Assembly: GCF_031845265.1 (NCBI RefSeq)
Contig: NZ_JAVRBG010000009.1
Location: forward strand, 109,625-173,624
Source of the DNA: Mesonia ostreae
Lineage (GTDB): Bacteria > Bacteroidota > Bacteroidia > Flavobacteriales > Flavobacteriaceae
Reading direction: 5' to 3'
Length of the DNA stretch: 64,000 bases
Below the pieces are notes generated by a model that had not been told where the DNA came from, did no database searches, and worked only from the letters and a program-made list of their open reading frames with translations. The position numbers were made by a program, and so were the translations under genes. Shown here in pieces: positions 18,154-26,749 of this stretch. Within the stretch, counting starts at the first letter, position 1, and each line of letters opens with the position of its first letter.

Positions 18154-18903
18154 ATGAATGTAAAAGATTATTTGGCTATGGCAATTGATGGAGCGAGAGA
18201 TGCTGGGATTAAGCTTATGAGTATGTATCATAAAAACCCACAAAGTTTTACTTCCGAAGAAACTATAGCAGCCAAAATAGAAGCTCAATCAATTTTAATT
18301 CATCAATTATTAAAAAGTGATTTTCCAGTTCTTTCTGAATTAGGAGCGCAGGTGAACTATGAAGAAAGAAAAGATTGGGATTATTTTTGGATGATAGATC
18401 CTTTAAATGGTCAAGATTCCTTTAAAGAACATAAAGACGAGTTCACAGTTAATGTGGCTTTAATTTATAAGGAGGAGCCTGTTTTGGGAGTGGTATACGC
18501 ACCCGCATTGGATAAATTATTTTTTGGAGGAAAGGAATTTGGAGCTTATATGGATGAAAACATGGAAAAGGAACACCGATTAGAAATTTTCAAGAATAAG
18601 ACAGATACTTTGAGACTTGTAACTTCACCTAAAGGTTTATCACCAAAGGCAAAAAAATATTATGAACCCTTAGGAGATGTTGAAACTATTACTATGGACA
18701 GCTCGTTGCAATGGATGTTGTTGGCAGAAAGCAGAGCAGACGTATATGCTTTTTTTGAAGAATCTTGGGAATGGAATACAGCTGCACCCCATGCGATATT
18801 AAAAGCATTGAACTTAGATTTAAAAACAATTCATAATAAGAATATACTCACCTATAATAAGTTAAATCTTAAAAACACAGATATTATTGTGGAAGTAGAA
18901 TAG
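18154..18903 (+). CDS. CysQ-like protein with substituted catalytic residues (probable pseudoenzyme)
   Basis: 249 residues aligning over the full length with the 3'(2'),5'-bisphosphate nucleotidase (CysQ) branch of the inositol-monophosphatase superfamily: FPVLSE, WMIDPLNGQDSF, DEFTVNVALIYKEEPVLGVVYAP, SSLQWMLLAESRADVYAFF and WEWNTAAPHAIL. In active members the second block is DPLDGT and the last is WDTAAGHA. Here the metal ligand Asp at 85 is Asn, the Thr at 87 that positions the nucleophilic water is Gln, and Asp at 208 is Asn; only E62 and D82 are kept. Equivalent single changes inactivate IMPase. The fold is intact and a perfect promoter precedes it, so it probably has a binding or regulatory role. 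The next genes (YqcI-like, DUF1989) follow in the same direction with 98 and 230 base gaps. Confidence 0.82.
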   Translation: MNVKDYLAMAIDGARDAGIKLMSMYHKNPQSFTSEETIAAKIEAQSILIHQLLKSDFPVLSELGAQVNYEERKDWDYFWMIDPLNGQDSFKEHKDEFTVNVALIYKEEPVLGVVYAPALDKLFFGGKEFGAYMDENMEKEHRLEIFKNKTDTLRLVTSPKGLSPKAKKYYEPLGDVETITMDSSLQWMLLAESRADVYAFFEESWEWNTAAPHAILKALNLDLKTIHNKNILTYNKLNLKNTDIIVEVE

Positions 18904-19001
18904 CAATTACTCTAAGCAATACATATTTGTTTTATTCATAATTCCTAATACTATTTATAGTTCAAATTTGGCTTTCGTAGAACATAGGATTAAATAAATC
19001 T

Positions 19002-19664
19002 TTGATGATGAAAAGTGAAAATAAAAACTTCCAGCTACTTAAAGAGTGGATTGTAAAGGATAATCATCCTTGCATCATGGCGCAAACAGTTTTTAAAATG
19101 GATATGGTAGACTATCACGAATATGCTGGTTTTGGTTCTAAATCTGCTATAGAAATAATTCTAAGTGATTTGGAAAAGTATATTGCAAGCTATGATTTTA
19201 GTTCTAACGATTTTTTCACTTTTATAGCAAGCTTTCCAAACGAGACGGAAGAATTCTCTGAAAAAGAATTTGAAAAATTACTATGGCGTCAATTACAGTA
19301 TCTTCACGATGCAGATGATTTTGATTGGGATCCCGAGGTGAATTCCAATCCTGAGGATGAAAATTTTAGTTTTAGCATAAAAGGAAGAGCCTTTTATGTG
19401 GTAGGACTGCATAAAAATTCTTCTCGAAAGGCTAGACAAACACTTCATCCCACCATTGTATTTAACCTGCACAGTCAGTTTGAAAAATTAAGAGAAATGA
19501 ATTCTTATCATAAAGTAAGAGATCGTATCAGAAAAAGAGATATAAAATTACAAGGTGATATGAACCCTATGTTAGAAGATTTTGGAGAAGATTCTGAAGC
19601 CAAGCAGTACAGTGGGCGCAAGGTAGAACAAGACTGGAAGTGTCCATTTCAGCATAAAAAATAA
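19002..19664 (+). CDS. YqcI/YcgG-family (GntA-like) putative haem-dependent oxygenase
   Basis: 220 residues. The family pattern is visible: an N-terminal DNHPCIMAQTVFKMD segment, the central FWRQLQYLHDADD-type helix (LLWRQLQYLHDADDFDWDP), FSIKGRAFYVVGLHKNSSRKARQ with the conserved His and the C-terminal CPFQHKK. The family includes the N-hydroxylase GntA of guanitoxin synthesis and has been placed among small haem-dependent oxygenases. No other guanitoxin genes are present, so the substrate here is open; an amino acid or guanidino compound is plausible. It is downstream of the CysQ-like gene and upstream of DUF1989. Confidence 0.75.
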   Translation: MMMKSENKNFQLLKEWIVKDNHPCIMAQTVFKMDMVDYHEYAGFGSKSAIEIILSDLEKYIASYDFSSNDFFTFIASFPNETEEFSEKEFEKLLWRQLQYLHDADDFDWDPEVNSNPEDENFSFSIKGRAFYVVGLHKNSSRKARQTLHPTIVFNLHSQFEKLREMNSYHKVRDRIRKRDIKLQGDMNPMLEDFGEDSEAKQYSGRKVEQDWKCPFQHKK

Positions 19665-19703
19665 GTAGTTACCACAGTAAAATTTAAAAATATAATTTTT
19701 TAA

Positions 19704-19734
19704 TTGACAGGTAATTTTTTACTTGCTATGTTTG
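19704..19734 (+). promoter_or_regulatory. Possible promoter for the DUF1989 gene, long leader
   Basis: TTGAC at 19704-19708 and TATGTTTG at 19727-19734 (spacer 20 between TTG and TATGTTTG) resemble the Bacteroidetes consensus. The coding start lies 160 bases away, which would give an unusually long leader; no riboswitch-like structure is evident in it. Confidence 0.4.
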
Positions 19735-19894
19735 AGATAGTTTTGATATTTGTGAGTGACGCATTTTGTAAAGTTTGGATATAACTGGGTGAATAGAGTA
19801 TAGGTTTCTTAGCTAGTTGAAAATAACAAGAAATATGCTTCTGAATTTATATAAAAAACGCTTAGAAATAAAATAATTAATTTAAAGTTAGAGC

Positions 19895-20479
19895 ATGATT
19901 TGTGAAATAAAAAAACAAAGCGGAGTTGCCTTTTTGCTGAACAAGGGCCAACGCCTAAAAGTGATTGATCCTAAAGGAGAGCAAGTAAGTGATATGGTAT
20001 TGTTCAATCTGGAAGATTCTAGAGAAAAATTGTCTTCTGGAAAAACCTTAGATTTTGAGGAAAATTTACTCATTACTACAGGAAATTTCCTTTGGTCGAA
20101 TCGAAGTAACAAAATGATGAAAATTATAGAGGATACTAATGGTAGAAACGATTTTCTATTAGCTCCTTGTAGTCCAGAAACTTTTCAAATTATGTATGAT
20201 AATCCAGATTATCACCCAAGCTGTTTCGAAAATCTGTATGTAAGCTTGAAAGAACATGGGATAGAGAAAGATGATATACCTACTGCGTTCAACATTTTTA
20301 TGAATGTACAGTGGGATATGCAAGGCAATTTGAGCGTTGAAGCTCCTCTTAGCAAAGGGGGAGATTATATGATTTTAGAAGCTCAAATGAATTTAATTGT
20401 AGCATTAACCGCTTGTTCTGCGGAAGATAGTAATAATGGGAGCTTTAAACCAATTCACTATGAAATCTTAAATCAGTAA
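19895..20479 (+). CDS. DUF1989 (urea carboxylase-associated family) protein
   Basis: 194 residues. The N-terminus has LLNKGQRLKVIDPKGEQVSDMVLFN, the beta-rich block typical of DUF1989, then LLITTGNFLWSNRSNKMMKIIEDT and a Cys/His set: LLAPCSPETF, YHPSCFENL, TAFNIFMNVQWD. These match the zinc-dependent-looking family that accompanies urea/guanidine carboxylase operons in other bacteria. No carboxylase or allophanate hydrolase is in the window. Pairing with the GntA-like gene suggests metabolism of a nitrogen-rich small molecule, but this is inference. Ends at a strong terminator. Confidence 0.8.
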   Translation: MICEIKKQSGVAFLLNKGQRLKVIDPKGEQVSDMVLFNLEDSREKLSSGKTLDFEENLLITTGNFLWSNRSNKMMKIIEDTNGRNDFLLAPCSPETFQIMYDNPDYHPSCFENLYVSLKEHGIEKDDIPTAFNIFMNVQWDMQGNLSVEAPLSKGGDYMILEAQMNLIVALTACSAEDSNNGSFKPIHYEILNQ

Positions 20480-20525
20480 ACTAAGAATATAAGAAATTAT
20501 TTAGGTTTCCATATCTCAAACAAAT

Positions 20526-20566
20526 AAAAAAGGTCTGAAGGCTTTGGTGCTGCAGACCTTTTTTTT
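20526..20566 (+). terminator. Rho-independent (probably bidirectional) terminator
   Basis: AAAAAAGGTCTG (20526-20537) pairs with CAGACCTTTTTT (20553-20564) around a 15-base loop. It separates the DUF1989 gene from the convergent DUF3891 gene. Confidence 0.85.
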
Positions 20567-20642
20567 GGATATAAATTTTAATTTCAGCATATTAGAAAAA
20601 ATCATTTTAGTGTTACTTATTTAAAACTGTATTTTTTTAGTT

Positions 20643-21380
20643 CTATTTTACAAAATGAAACTTTTGAATGACTGGTAAAGCATTTTCAATACAATTTTTA
20701 AAATAGCTTTCACTTTTAAAGTTGGCTTGATTTAATATTCTCGTTTCAATATTCAATACAAATTTTTCTTTTTCGAAGATCCACGGTTTTACGGTTAAAC
20801 TGCCATTCTTACGCCCCGAAATAAAATACTTTTTACCATCAATAGAGGTATTAACTTCCAGTTCTCTCCCCATTACTGGTATTTCATTTTTACATAAGAT
20901 CAATGAAAGTCTATCACAAAATCTTAATAATTCATATTTTTCTAAAACATCATCTTTAGTAAGTTGATAAATATTCATCATTTCTTGCTGAAGAACTTTT
21001 TGTTGCTCAAAAAAATTACGAAGCATTTTGCTTTTGGGAATTCTTGATTGGTTTAAAAAATTTAGATGCTCTATAGTCATTAGAAAAATCAAACCAGATT
21101 TTCTTAAGGCCTGTTGTGTAAGGCGATCCATTCGCGTAATGAGATCTGTAATCTGATCTTTGTTATTGGTAAAATCTAATGGAATTCCATTTTTGGATAG
21201 ATGATTTTTTTCGGAAAAACTTAATTGAAGATCATCGTGATAGTTCACAGCTTGTTGCAAATCTAACCAATTCTTAGGACGCAATGCTTTATCTAAATGA
21301 GAGGCAATTTTACTAGCTAGCAATCCGTGAGCCGCTTGATAGATGATTACATAACCGTCTTTTATTTTATTTACAATCAT
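20643..21380 (-). CDS. DUF3891 protein
   Basis: 245 residues. The DUF3891 features are an N-terminal strand pair (GYVIIYQAAHGLLASKIASH), the NYHDDLQLSF segment with two conserved Asp after His, a helical middle (ALRKSGLIFLMTIEHLNFL) and FCDRLSLILC, and a final beta part. The His, HD and DR residues give it an HD-phosphohydrolase-like look. It follows the ion-channel gene by 30 bases on the same strand, so both are probably one transcript; such pairing suggests osmotic or salt stress. Confidence 0.8.
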   Translation of the reverse strand: MIVNKIKDGYVIIYQAAHGLLASKIASHLDKALRPKNWLDLQQAVNYHDDLQLSFSEKNHLSKNGIPLDFTNNKDQITDLITRMDRLTQQALRKSGLIFLMTIEHLNFLNQSRIPKSKMLRNFFEQQKVLQQEMMNIYQLTKDDVLEKYELLRFCDRLSLILCKNEIPVMGRELEVNTSIDGKKYFISGRKNGSLTVKPWIFEKEKFVLNIETRILNQANFKSESYFKNCIENALPVIQKFHFVK

Positions 21381-21410
21381 GATAGTTCACATTAAATTTT
21401 TAAAACCCTA

Positions 21411-22430
21411 TTATTTGTCTTTTTCCTTTCTAGGGATAATTACATCGTCCCAGGTCCAACCATCATTTTGAATATAACCTAATACTTTTTTCCGACGATC
21501 AGATATCTTACCTAGTTCTAGCATAGGATCTGCCATTACCTTATTTGCAAATTCTTTAGATAATTGCGATTTGTAATCAAATGGAGGTGGTTCTTGAGCG
21601 GCAATAATGAAGCTACAATCTAGTCGCTCATAAAAATTATCAAGCGCACCCTTTAATATATACCAGTGATAATTTTTAGGAGAATCGTCTATTTTATAAA
21701 TTTCTTGAATAGAAATGGTTTCATCTAAAACGGCCAAACTAAGTGAAATCGCGTGAGCCTTTTTATTGGCATGAAAATAATGCAATATGGGATAGGCCAG
21801 ATGCCGCTCTCCGTGTTTAATCAAAAGACTTTCTAAGTTGCTAAAGCGTTGATAAAGGGGTTCAAAACCATCTCCATTGTAACCGTTTTTGATAATTTCA
21901 GCAGGTGTAGAGCCTAATTTATCTATGTGTACAGCTAAAGTTCGCTTATCAATTACCGCTTGTAGAACTGGTAAGAGATATGAAATTCCTAAACTGATAA
22001 AAATCATAGAATTTAATCCCATGATGTTCGATATAATTTGCCAAGTACCACTGCCAGCTCGAAAATCACCATTACCCAAGGAAGTGAGCATGTAACCCAC
22101 ATAGTAAATCTTTCCGACTAGAGAAGCTGAATTTCCTGTTGTATTACTAATTACAGAGCTTGGTTCTGAAATATAAATTAAACTATATCCCAACCAGATA
22201 AAGCTTATCCACATAAAAAGAAAAACCAATAATATGATAGGTCCACATAAATTTAGAATTTTCCGCTCTCCATTACCGCCTGAAATCTTGTAAAAAAGGC
22301 GCCATATACCTTTAGAAACGGTACTCGACAAGAATCCCGCACCGTTAATATAGATAATGGTTTTAAAAATATCTACTAATACCACCGCTTGTATTAATAG
22401 TCCTAAAAAAATTAAAATTACTTTTACCAT
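21411..22430 (-). CDS. Two-helix ion channel protein with unusual selectivity filter
   Basis: 339 residues. A first membrane helix (about 3-25), a pair of helices (60-88 and 126-148) and between them a pore-loop-like segment MLTSLGNGDF at residues 115-123, where K+ channels have TVGYGD. The C-terminal 190 residues are a soluble domain (PAEIIKNGYNGDGFEPL..., RHLAYPILHYFHANKKAHAIS). The layout is that of the Ion_trans_2 (PF07885) group, but the filter keeps only T, G and GD. First gene of a pair with DUF3891. Confidence 0.78.
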   Translation of the reverse strand: MVKVILIFLGLLIQAVVLVDIFKTIIYINGAGFLSSTVSKGIWRLFYKISGGNGERKILNLCGPIILLVFLFMWISFIWLGYSLIYISEPSSVISNTTGNSASLVGKIYYVGYMLTSLGNGDFRAGSGTWQIISNIMGLNSMIFISLGISYLLPVLQAVIDKRTLAVHIDKLGSTPAEIIKNGYNGDGFEPLYQRFSNLESLLIKHGERHLAYPILHYFHANKKAHAISLSLAVLDETISIQEIYKIDDSPKNYHWYILKGALDNFYERLDCSFIIAAQEPPPFDYKSQLSKEFANKVMADPMLELGKISDRRKKVLGYIQNDGWTWDDVIIPRKEKDK

Positions 22431-22559
22431 ATGTGCTGTATTATTTCACAAAACTGGATAATTATGATAAAAGTGAACCACTCTTTCCATTTTTTTTATA
22501 ACAAAATAGGCATATAATTAATAAAGTGTTTTTACTCTAAATTTATTAAGCGGATTATT

Positions 22560-22721
22560 TTAAAACCAATCGAAAAAATAAGTTCCTAAGGTAAGTATAG
22601 CTACTCCTATAATCACTATTCCTAGAATTATTGCTCCTACATTACTAAAGTTGATGTTGCGTTGAATGGATTTAACTTCCTCTTTATTATTCTGATTTTT
22701 TTCTCCTGTATGATGTTTCAT
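22560..22721 (-). CDS. Small membrane protein, 53 aa
   Basis: ATG at 22721, stop TAA at 22560-22562. The N-terminal half is hydrophilic (MKHHTGEKNQNNKEEVKSIQ), then a single long membrane helix VGAIILGIVIIGVAILTLG and the C-terminus YFFDWF. The soluble-then-helix arrangement with an aromatic end is typical of genuine tiny membrane proteins. Unrecognised family. It precedes the channel/DUF3891 pair on the same strand with a 130-base gap. Confidence 0.5.
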   Translation of the reverse strand: MKHHTGEKNQNNKEEVKSIQRNINFSNVGAIILGIVIIGVAILTLGTYFFDWF

Positions 22722-23604
22722 GATATTTCTTTTTGCTTACTGAAAATTAAAACAACTGACAGATATATGAAATGAATTTAATAAATAATTAATAATTTAT
22801 TTATGAATACTTAACATAACCTTCTGGATTAAAAATAAAATGAGAAATTTATATGTGTATTATTGAAGATGTGTTTACTAGTCTTAATTGGATAGAACTT
22901 GATGAATAGATAATTTTCTTCACATAAAATATCACTAAATTTGTACGCATGTTACTAAAATTTGGTAATGTACGTTAAGGAATCTATTGGTATAACTTCA
23001 TTGTGGCCATATAACTGAGTCGAAAGATGCCGCGTACTATGAAGGGCTGCAGATAGAGTTCATTACGATCAATTGTTGGGAGTAAGTACTGATAACAAAA
23101 TTACATATGCCATTCTCTAGCACCAATAACACTGGCTATAATTTCTCAAATGCTTCCACTAATCGGATACAGCGAAAAAGAACGATATTTTTCTATATAA
23201 TTATTTATAAGAAATTTCTCTCAAAGCCTTTTCTGCCGACATTCTGTATTAATTTAAGACATGAAATGTGTAAAGCTATTATGCTAATCATAGTTCGATA
23301 TTCATCTAAAATTAATTCAAATATGTCGCACATAGCAATTTCAGAAATATACAATCCAGTAATAGACAATCCAATGAAATTAAATTTTATTAGGGAGAGG
23401 TAAAGTTTAAACTGTTAAATATTGGAAACAGTTATATTCATTTTAAGTATTTTCCTATTCTACTTTATATTTCAACACCAATAACTAAAAATCATTATAG
23501 AAAAGTGAAGTGAAATTAAGTTAAAGTTAAAAATTGTTTAACGCAAGTTCTTTTTAAGTAGAATCTGTCTATCTTTTATTATAAAATTTAATAACCTGAT
23601 AATA
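22722..23604. other. Long intergenic region, possibly holding gene remnants
   Basis: About 880 bases without a convincing gene. Short plus-strand stretches in shifting frames between 22970 and 23200 look protein-like (for example DAAYYEGLQIEF near 23030, DQLLGVSTDNKITYAIL near 23075, PITLAIISQMLPLIGY near 23125), as expected of a decayed gene with several indels. An open 98-codon frame at 23107-23403 has an atypical composition and is not called. No repeat or strong hairpin is seen. Confidence 0.35.
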
Positions 23605-23745
23605 ATGGATAAGGAAGAACAAAACGAAAAGCACGTTGTAGCAGACAAAACAACGGAAAAGAAGTATAATGCAAGTGAAGAAAAACGAGAATCTTCAGCT
23701 AAGACGATGTGGACTAAATTGAAAAATATTTTTTTTAATCGATAG
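23605..23745 (+). CDS. Small charged protein, 46 aa
   Basis: ATG 23605, TAG 23743-23745. Highly charged and probably disordered: MDKEEQNEKHVVADKTTEKK..., ending in an amphipathic basic tail with MWTKLKNIFFNR. Regular codon use and an isolated position with its own 200-base upstream region are consistent with a small stress gene of the type common in this region. No family recognised. Confidence 0.45.
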   Translation: MDKEEQNEKHVVADKTTEKKYNASEEKRESSAKTMWTKLKNIFFNR

Positions 23746-24051
23746 TTTAAAACATCCAGAAATTTAGGGTAGTTCTATGATTCGCACTGTAATTTTGAAA
23801 ATGGATTTCAAATTTGTATTGCATAGTGTTAAAGATTCGCGCAAACATATCCGAAGAAATTCCGCAATTAAAAATATTTAGCGAAAGTTGTCTCTATATG
23901 TAAAGAATTTTGGAAACAAAAAATGGCAGTAGAGAGATAATTTAAAGCGGTCGTGAAAATAAATTTAGTAAATAGCTTATCAATTCTCTACATATATGTT
24001 TATGTTATGGGAGAATACTGTGGTAAATCTAGATATTTAATATAATTTTGG

Positions 24052-24084
24052 ACCTGTATTTTAAACGTTGTTTAAAATACAGGT
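24052..24084. terminator. Perfect 15-bp hairpin between convergent small genes
   Basis: ACCTGTATTTTAAAC (24052-24066), loop GTT, GTTTAAAATACAGGT (24070-24084): a perfect inverted repeat. There is no long T tract after it on either strand, so it is an unusual terminator or a protein-binding/RNA-processing site. The surrounding 23746-24108 contains nothing else recognisable. Confidence 0.5.
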
Positions 24085-24108
24085 GTTTGAGCAAAATTTT
24101 ACTAGCAA

Positions 24109-24222
24109 TTATTTTGCGCGATTTTTATTCTTCATATAATACACATAGGCATAAAAACCAATTTGTGCAATTGTTGTGATTTTAAAAATAGTGCTAATTG
24201 CTTTACGGGTTTCCTTTTTCAT
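24109..24222 (-). CDS. Tiny membrane protein, 37 aa
   Basis: ATG at 24222, TAA at 24109-24111. Basic N-terminus MKKETRKAISTIFK, a short hydrophobic segment ITTIAQIGFYAYVYY, and a basic tail MKNKNRAK. The positive-inside flanks on both ends and the convergent placement with the 46-aa gene support it only moderately. No family recognised. Confidence 0.4.
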   Translation of the reverse strand: MKKETRKAISTIFKITTIAQIGFYAYVYYMKNKNRAK

Positions 24223-24310
24223 AAATCTTTATTTTTTTAAATTTACATTTTATTTTTGCAGCTGATAGTTAAAATATTGCCATAATAAATAAATTTCACA
24301 AAACAACTGT

Positions 24311-25369
24311 ATGAATTATATTGAGGTTATCGTTTTAATTCTAAATTTATTGATATGTCTCCCTATTTTAGCCTCTCTTACAAAATTAGATTATTGGTGG
24401 GTAAGGGATTTTGATTTTCCCAGAATACAAATTAGTGTACTAATTGTCTTAAACATAGGATTAGGCTTATGGGCATATCCCTTTAACGAATGGTATACCT
24501 TTCTAATTATTGGTACGCTATGTCTCTGTCTTATTTATCAATGTTGGTATATTCTTCCCTATACTGTTTTCTGGAAAAAACAAGTTTTAAAATATAGAGG
24601 GCCAAAAAATGATAATGAAATCAGTATTTTAGTAAGTAATGTGTTAACATCAAACGATAAGTATGATCAATTGATAGGTTTAATCAAAAAGAGAAATCCA
24701 GATGTTTTTTTAACTTTAGAGTCAGATAAAAATTGGGAAAAGGCGCTAAATGTTTTAGAAGATGATTACGGGTACAGCGTTAAAGTGCCTTTAGATAATC
24801 TTTACGGAATGCATTTATATTCTAAATTTCCTCTAGAGAAAACCGAAGTGAAATACCTTATTAAAGATCATATTCCTTCCATTCACGGTCTTATAAAGTT
24901 ACCTAATGGAAAAAATGCCACATTTCACTGTTTGCATCCAAGACCTCCAAGCCCTACAGAAAGCAAAACTTCAACAAATAGAGATGCTGAATTGCTACTA
25001 ATAGGAAAAAAAATAGATAAAGATGCAGAATTGGTTTTGGTATTTGGGGATCTTAATGATGTAGCGTGGTCCAGAACCACAAAAATATTTCAGAAGATTA
25101 GCGGATTGATGGATCCAAGAAGAGGACGAGGATTTTTTAATACTTACAATGCTAATTACTTACTTCTGCGCTGGCCTTTAGATCACGTATTCCACAGCAG
25201 CGATTTTACGCTTATAGAAATGGCTAGAGAAAAACATATAGGATCAGATCATTTTCCTATGTATATAAAGTTAAATCATACCCCACGAGCACAATGGAAA
25301 CAGAAGAATCTCGATTCTTCTAAAGACGAAGAAAAGTGGGCGAATGAGAAAATAAAAAAGGCGGAGTAA
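24311..25369 (+). CDS. Membrane-anchored endonuclease/exonuclease/phosphatase-family protein
   Basis: 352 residues. Three N-terminal membrane helices (about 5-22, 38-55, 60-78) precede an EEP domain: strand ISILVSNVLTSN (first Asn), PDVFLTLES with the metal-binding Glu, HCLHPRPPSP, FGDLND (catalytic Asp-Asn), and the terminal GSDHFPMYI with the Asp-His dyad. The active site therefore appears complete and faces the periplasm or outside. Such proteins in Bacteroidetes may act as phosphodiesterases on lipids or nucleic acids; the target is unknown. Hydrophilic C-terminal tail rich in Lys/Glu. Confidence 0.85.
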   Translation: MNYIEVIVLILNLLICLPILASLTKLDYWWVRDFDFPRIQISVLIVLNIGLGLWAYPFNEWYTFLIIGTLCLCLIYQCWYILPYTVFWKKQVLKYRGPKNDNEISILVSNVLTSNDKYDQLIGLIKKRNPDVFLTLESDKNWEKALNVLEDDYGYSVKVPLDNLYGMHLYSKFPLEKTEVKYLIKDHIPSIHGLIKLPNGKNATFHCLHPRPPSPTESKTSTNRDAELLLIGKKIDKDAELVLVFGDLNDVAWSRTTKIFQKISGLMDPRRGRGFFNTYNANYLLLRWPLDHVFHSSDFTLIEMAREKHIGSDHFPMYIKLNHTPRAQWKQKNLDSSKDEEKWANEKIKKAE

Positions 25370-25741
25370 GCTATAAAATTTTTAGAAGTGTTGTAAGGCT
25401 ATCTTTACTTTATGAAGGCTACAGGTTTCTATTCATAAATTCTTCGATGACTATGTGTAGCGAAACTGCCTTTCCTCTAGAAATTGTATAAATATTTATT
25501 GCTATTTGAACCCATAATTGAGATAATATTTTCTGTTTTTAATCCATTTGCAATAAAGATTAACACGTTAAAGCACGTGGTATAAAGAGTACTTGTTCTT
25601 AAATAATATATATACTATTTTAGCAACGTTGTTCTTAATTTTGCCAGATTATGGGTTCATCCTTCATCTTAAACAGGCAAATTTTTCAACAAAAAAATAA
25701 AGATTCAAAACACATTTATTTAAAAAATAGTTTAAAATAAG
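25370..25741 (+). promoter_or_regulatory. Upstream region of the SbnA-like operon with a candidate -7 element
   Basis: No gene in these 372 bases. TAATTTTG at 25636-25643 fits the -7 consensus TAnnTTTG and would give a leader of about 95 bases before the first gene; the -33 TTG is not at the ideal spacing. No Fur-box-like palindrome was evident by eye. Confidence 0.4.
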
Positions 25742-26737
25742 ATGATTTCTATTTCCAAATCTAAAATTATTTCTGAAAGCAAAGTGGCTAATTCAGTGCT
25801 AGAAGTAATAGGTAATACTCCATTAGTGCATTTATCTAGAATTTCTAAGCGAACTGACTTATTAGTTTATGGAAAGCTAGAATCTTCTAATCCTGGAGGG
25901 AGTATAAAAGATAGAACAGCACATTCTATTGTTAAAGATGGATTTGCTAACGGTTCAATTCATGCCAACACGACATTAGTAGAGAGTAGCAGTGGGAATA
26001 TGGCCATTGGATTAGCTCAAGCTTGTAACTATTATAAATTACCTCTCATAATTGTCGTTGATCCTAAGGCAAATACACATACGCTCAAGATTTTAAAAGC
26101 ATACGGCGTTCAAATAGAAAAAGTTGAAGAACCTTTAGAAAATGGCGGCTTTTTAGCTGCGAGGTTAGAACGGGTTCAAGAGATATTACATAAAAATCCA
26201 AATGCATTTTGGACTAATCAATATGGAAATGAGGCCAATCCTAAGGCTCATCATCAAACCATGCATGAAATTGCAAATACAGAAGTAGGCACATTTGATT
26301 ATGTATTGGTATCTACCAGTACCTGCGGTACTTTAATGGGATGCGCAAAATATATTAAAACCCATAACTTACCAACTAAAATTATTGCGGTAGATGCAAA
26401 GGGCAGTGTGATTTTTGGACAAAATTCAGAAAATAGATTAATTCCAGGTCACGGGGCTGGTTTACCTTCGCAATTTTTAAATAAAGATAGCGTAGATGAA
26501 GTAGTGCATATTAGCGATTGGGATTGTGTACAAGGTTGTGATACTCTGCTTCATGAAGAAAGTATTTTAGCGGGAGGATCTTCTGGCGGTATTGTTTCTG
26601 CTTTATTAAAAATCGCTAGCAAATTACCTAAAAAAAGCAAAATTGCCATAATTCTCTGCGATCGCGGAGAGCGTTATATGGATACGATTTACAATCCTGT
26701 ATGGAGAGAGGAACATTTCAGCAAAAAGAATGTTTGA
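25742..26737 (+). CDS. SbnA-like PLP-dependent synthase (cysteine-synthase fold)
   Basis: 331 residues of the beta-replacement PLP fold (type II). The PLP lysine is Lys56 in GGSIKDRTA, the phosphate/substrate loop is ESSSGNMAIG, and the PLP phosphate site near the end is GGSSGG. Features separating SbnA (N-(2-amino-2-carboxyethyl)-glutamate synthase) from CysK are present: VVDPKANTHTLKILKAYG, FWTNQYGNEANPKAHHQTM, VDAKGSVIFG and VQGCDTLLHEESIL. SbnA condenses O-phosphoserine with glutamate on the way to 2,3-diaminopropionate. First gene of a three-gene operon (12-base and 10-base gaps). The nucleophile used here is not known. Confidence 0.82.
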   Translation: MISISKSKIISESKVANSVLEVIGNTPLVHLSRISKRTDLLVYGKLESSNPGGSIKDRTAHSIVKDGFANGSIHANTTLVESSSGNMAIGLAQACNYYKLPLIIVVDPKANTHTLKILKAYGVQIEKVEEPLENGGFLAARLERVQEILHKNPNAFWTNQYGNEANPKAHHQTMHEIANTEVGTFDYVLVSTSTCGTLMGCAKYIKTHNLPTKIIAVDAKGSVIFGQNSENRLIPGHGAGLPSQFLNKDSVDEVVHISDWDCVQGCDTLLHEESILAGGSSGGIVSALLKIASKLPKKSKIAIILCDRGERYMDTIYNPVWREEHFSKKNV

Positions 26738-26749
26738 ATATAGTATATC

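Noticed and set aside
23107..23403. Open frame of 98 codons on the plus strand
   Set aside because: Composition is unlike the neighbouring genes (many Asn, Ile, Phe and no domain pattern), and other frames of the same stretch look more protein-like in pieces; treated as part of a gene remnant region.
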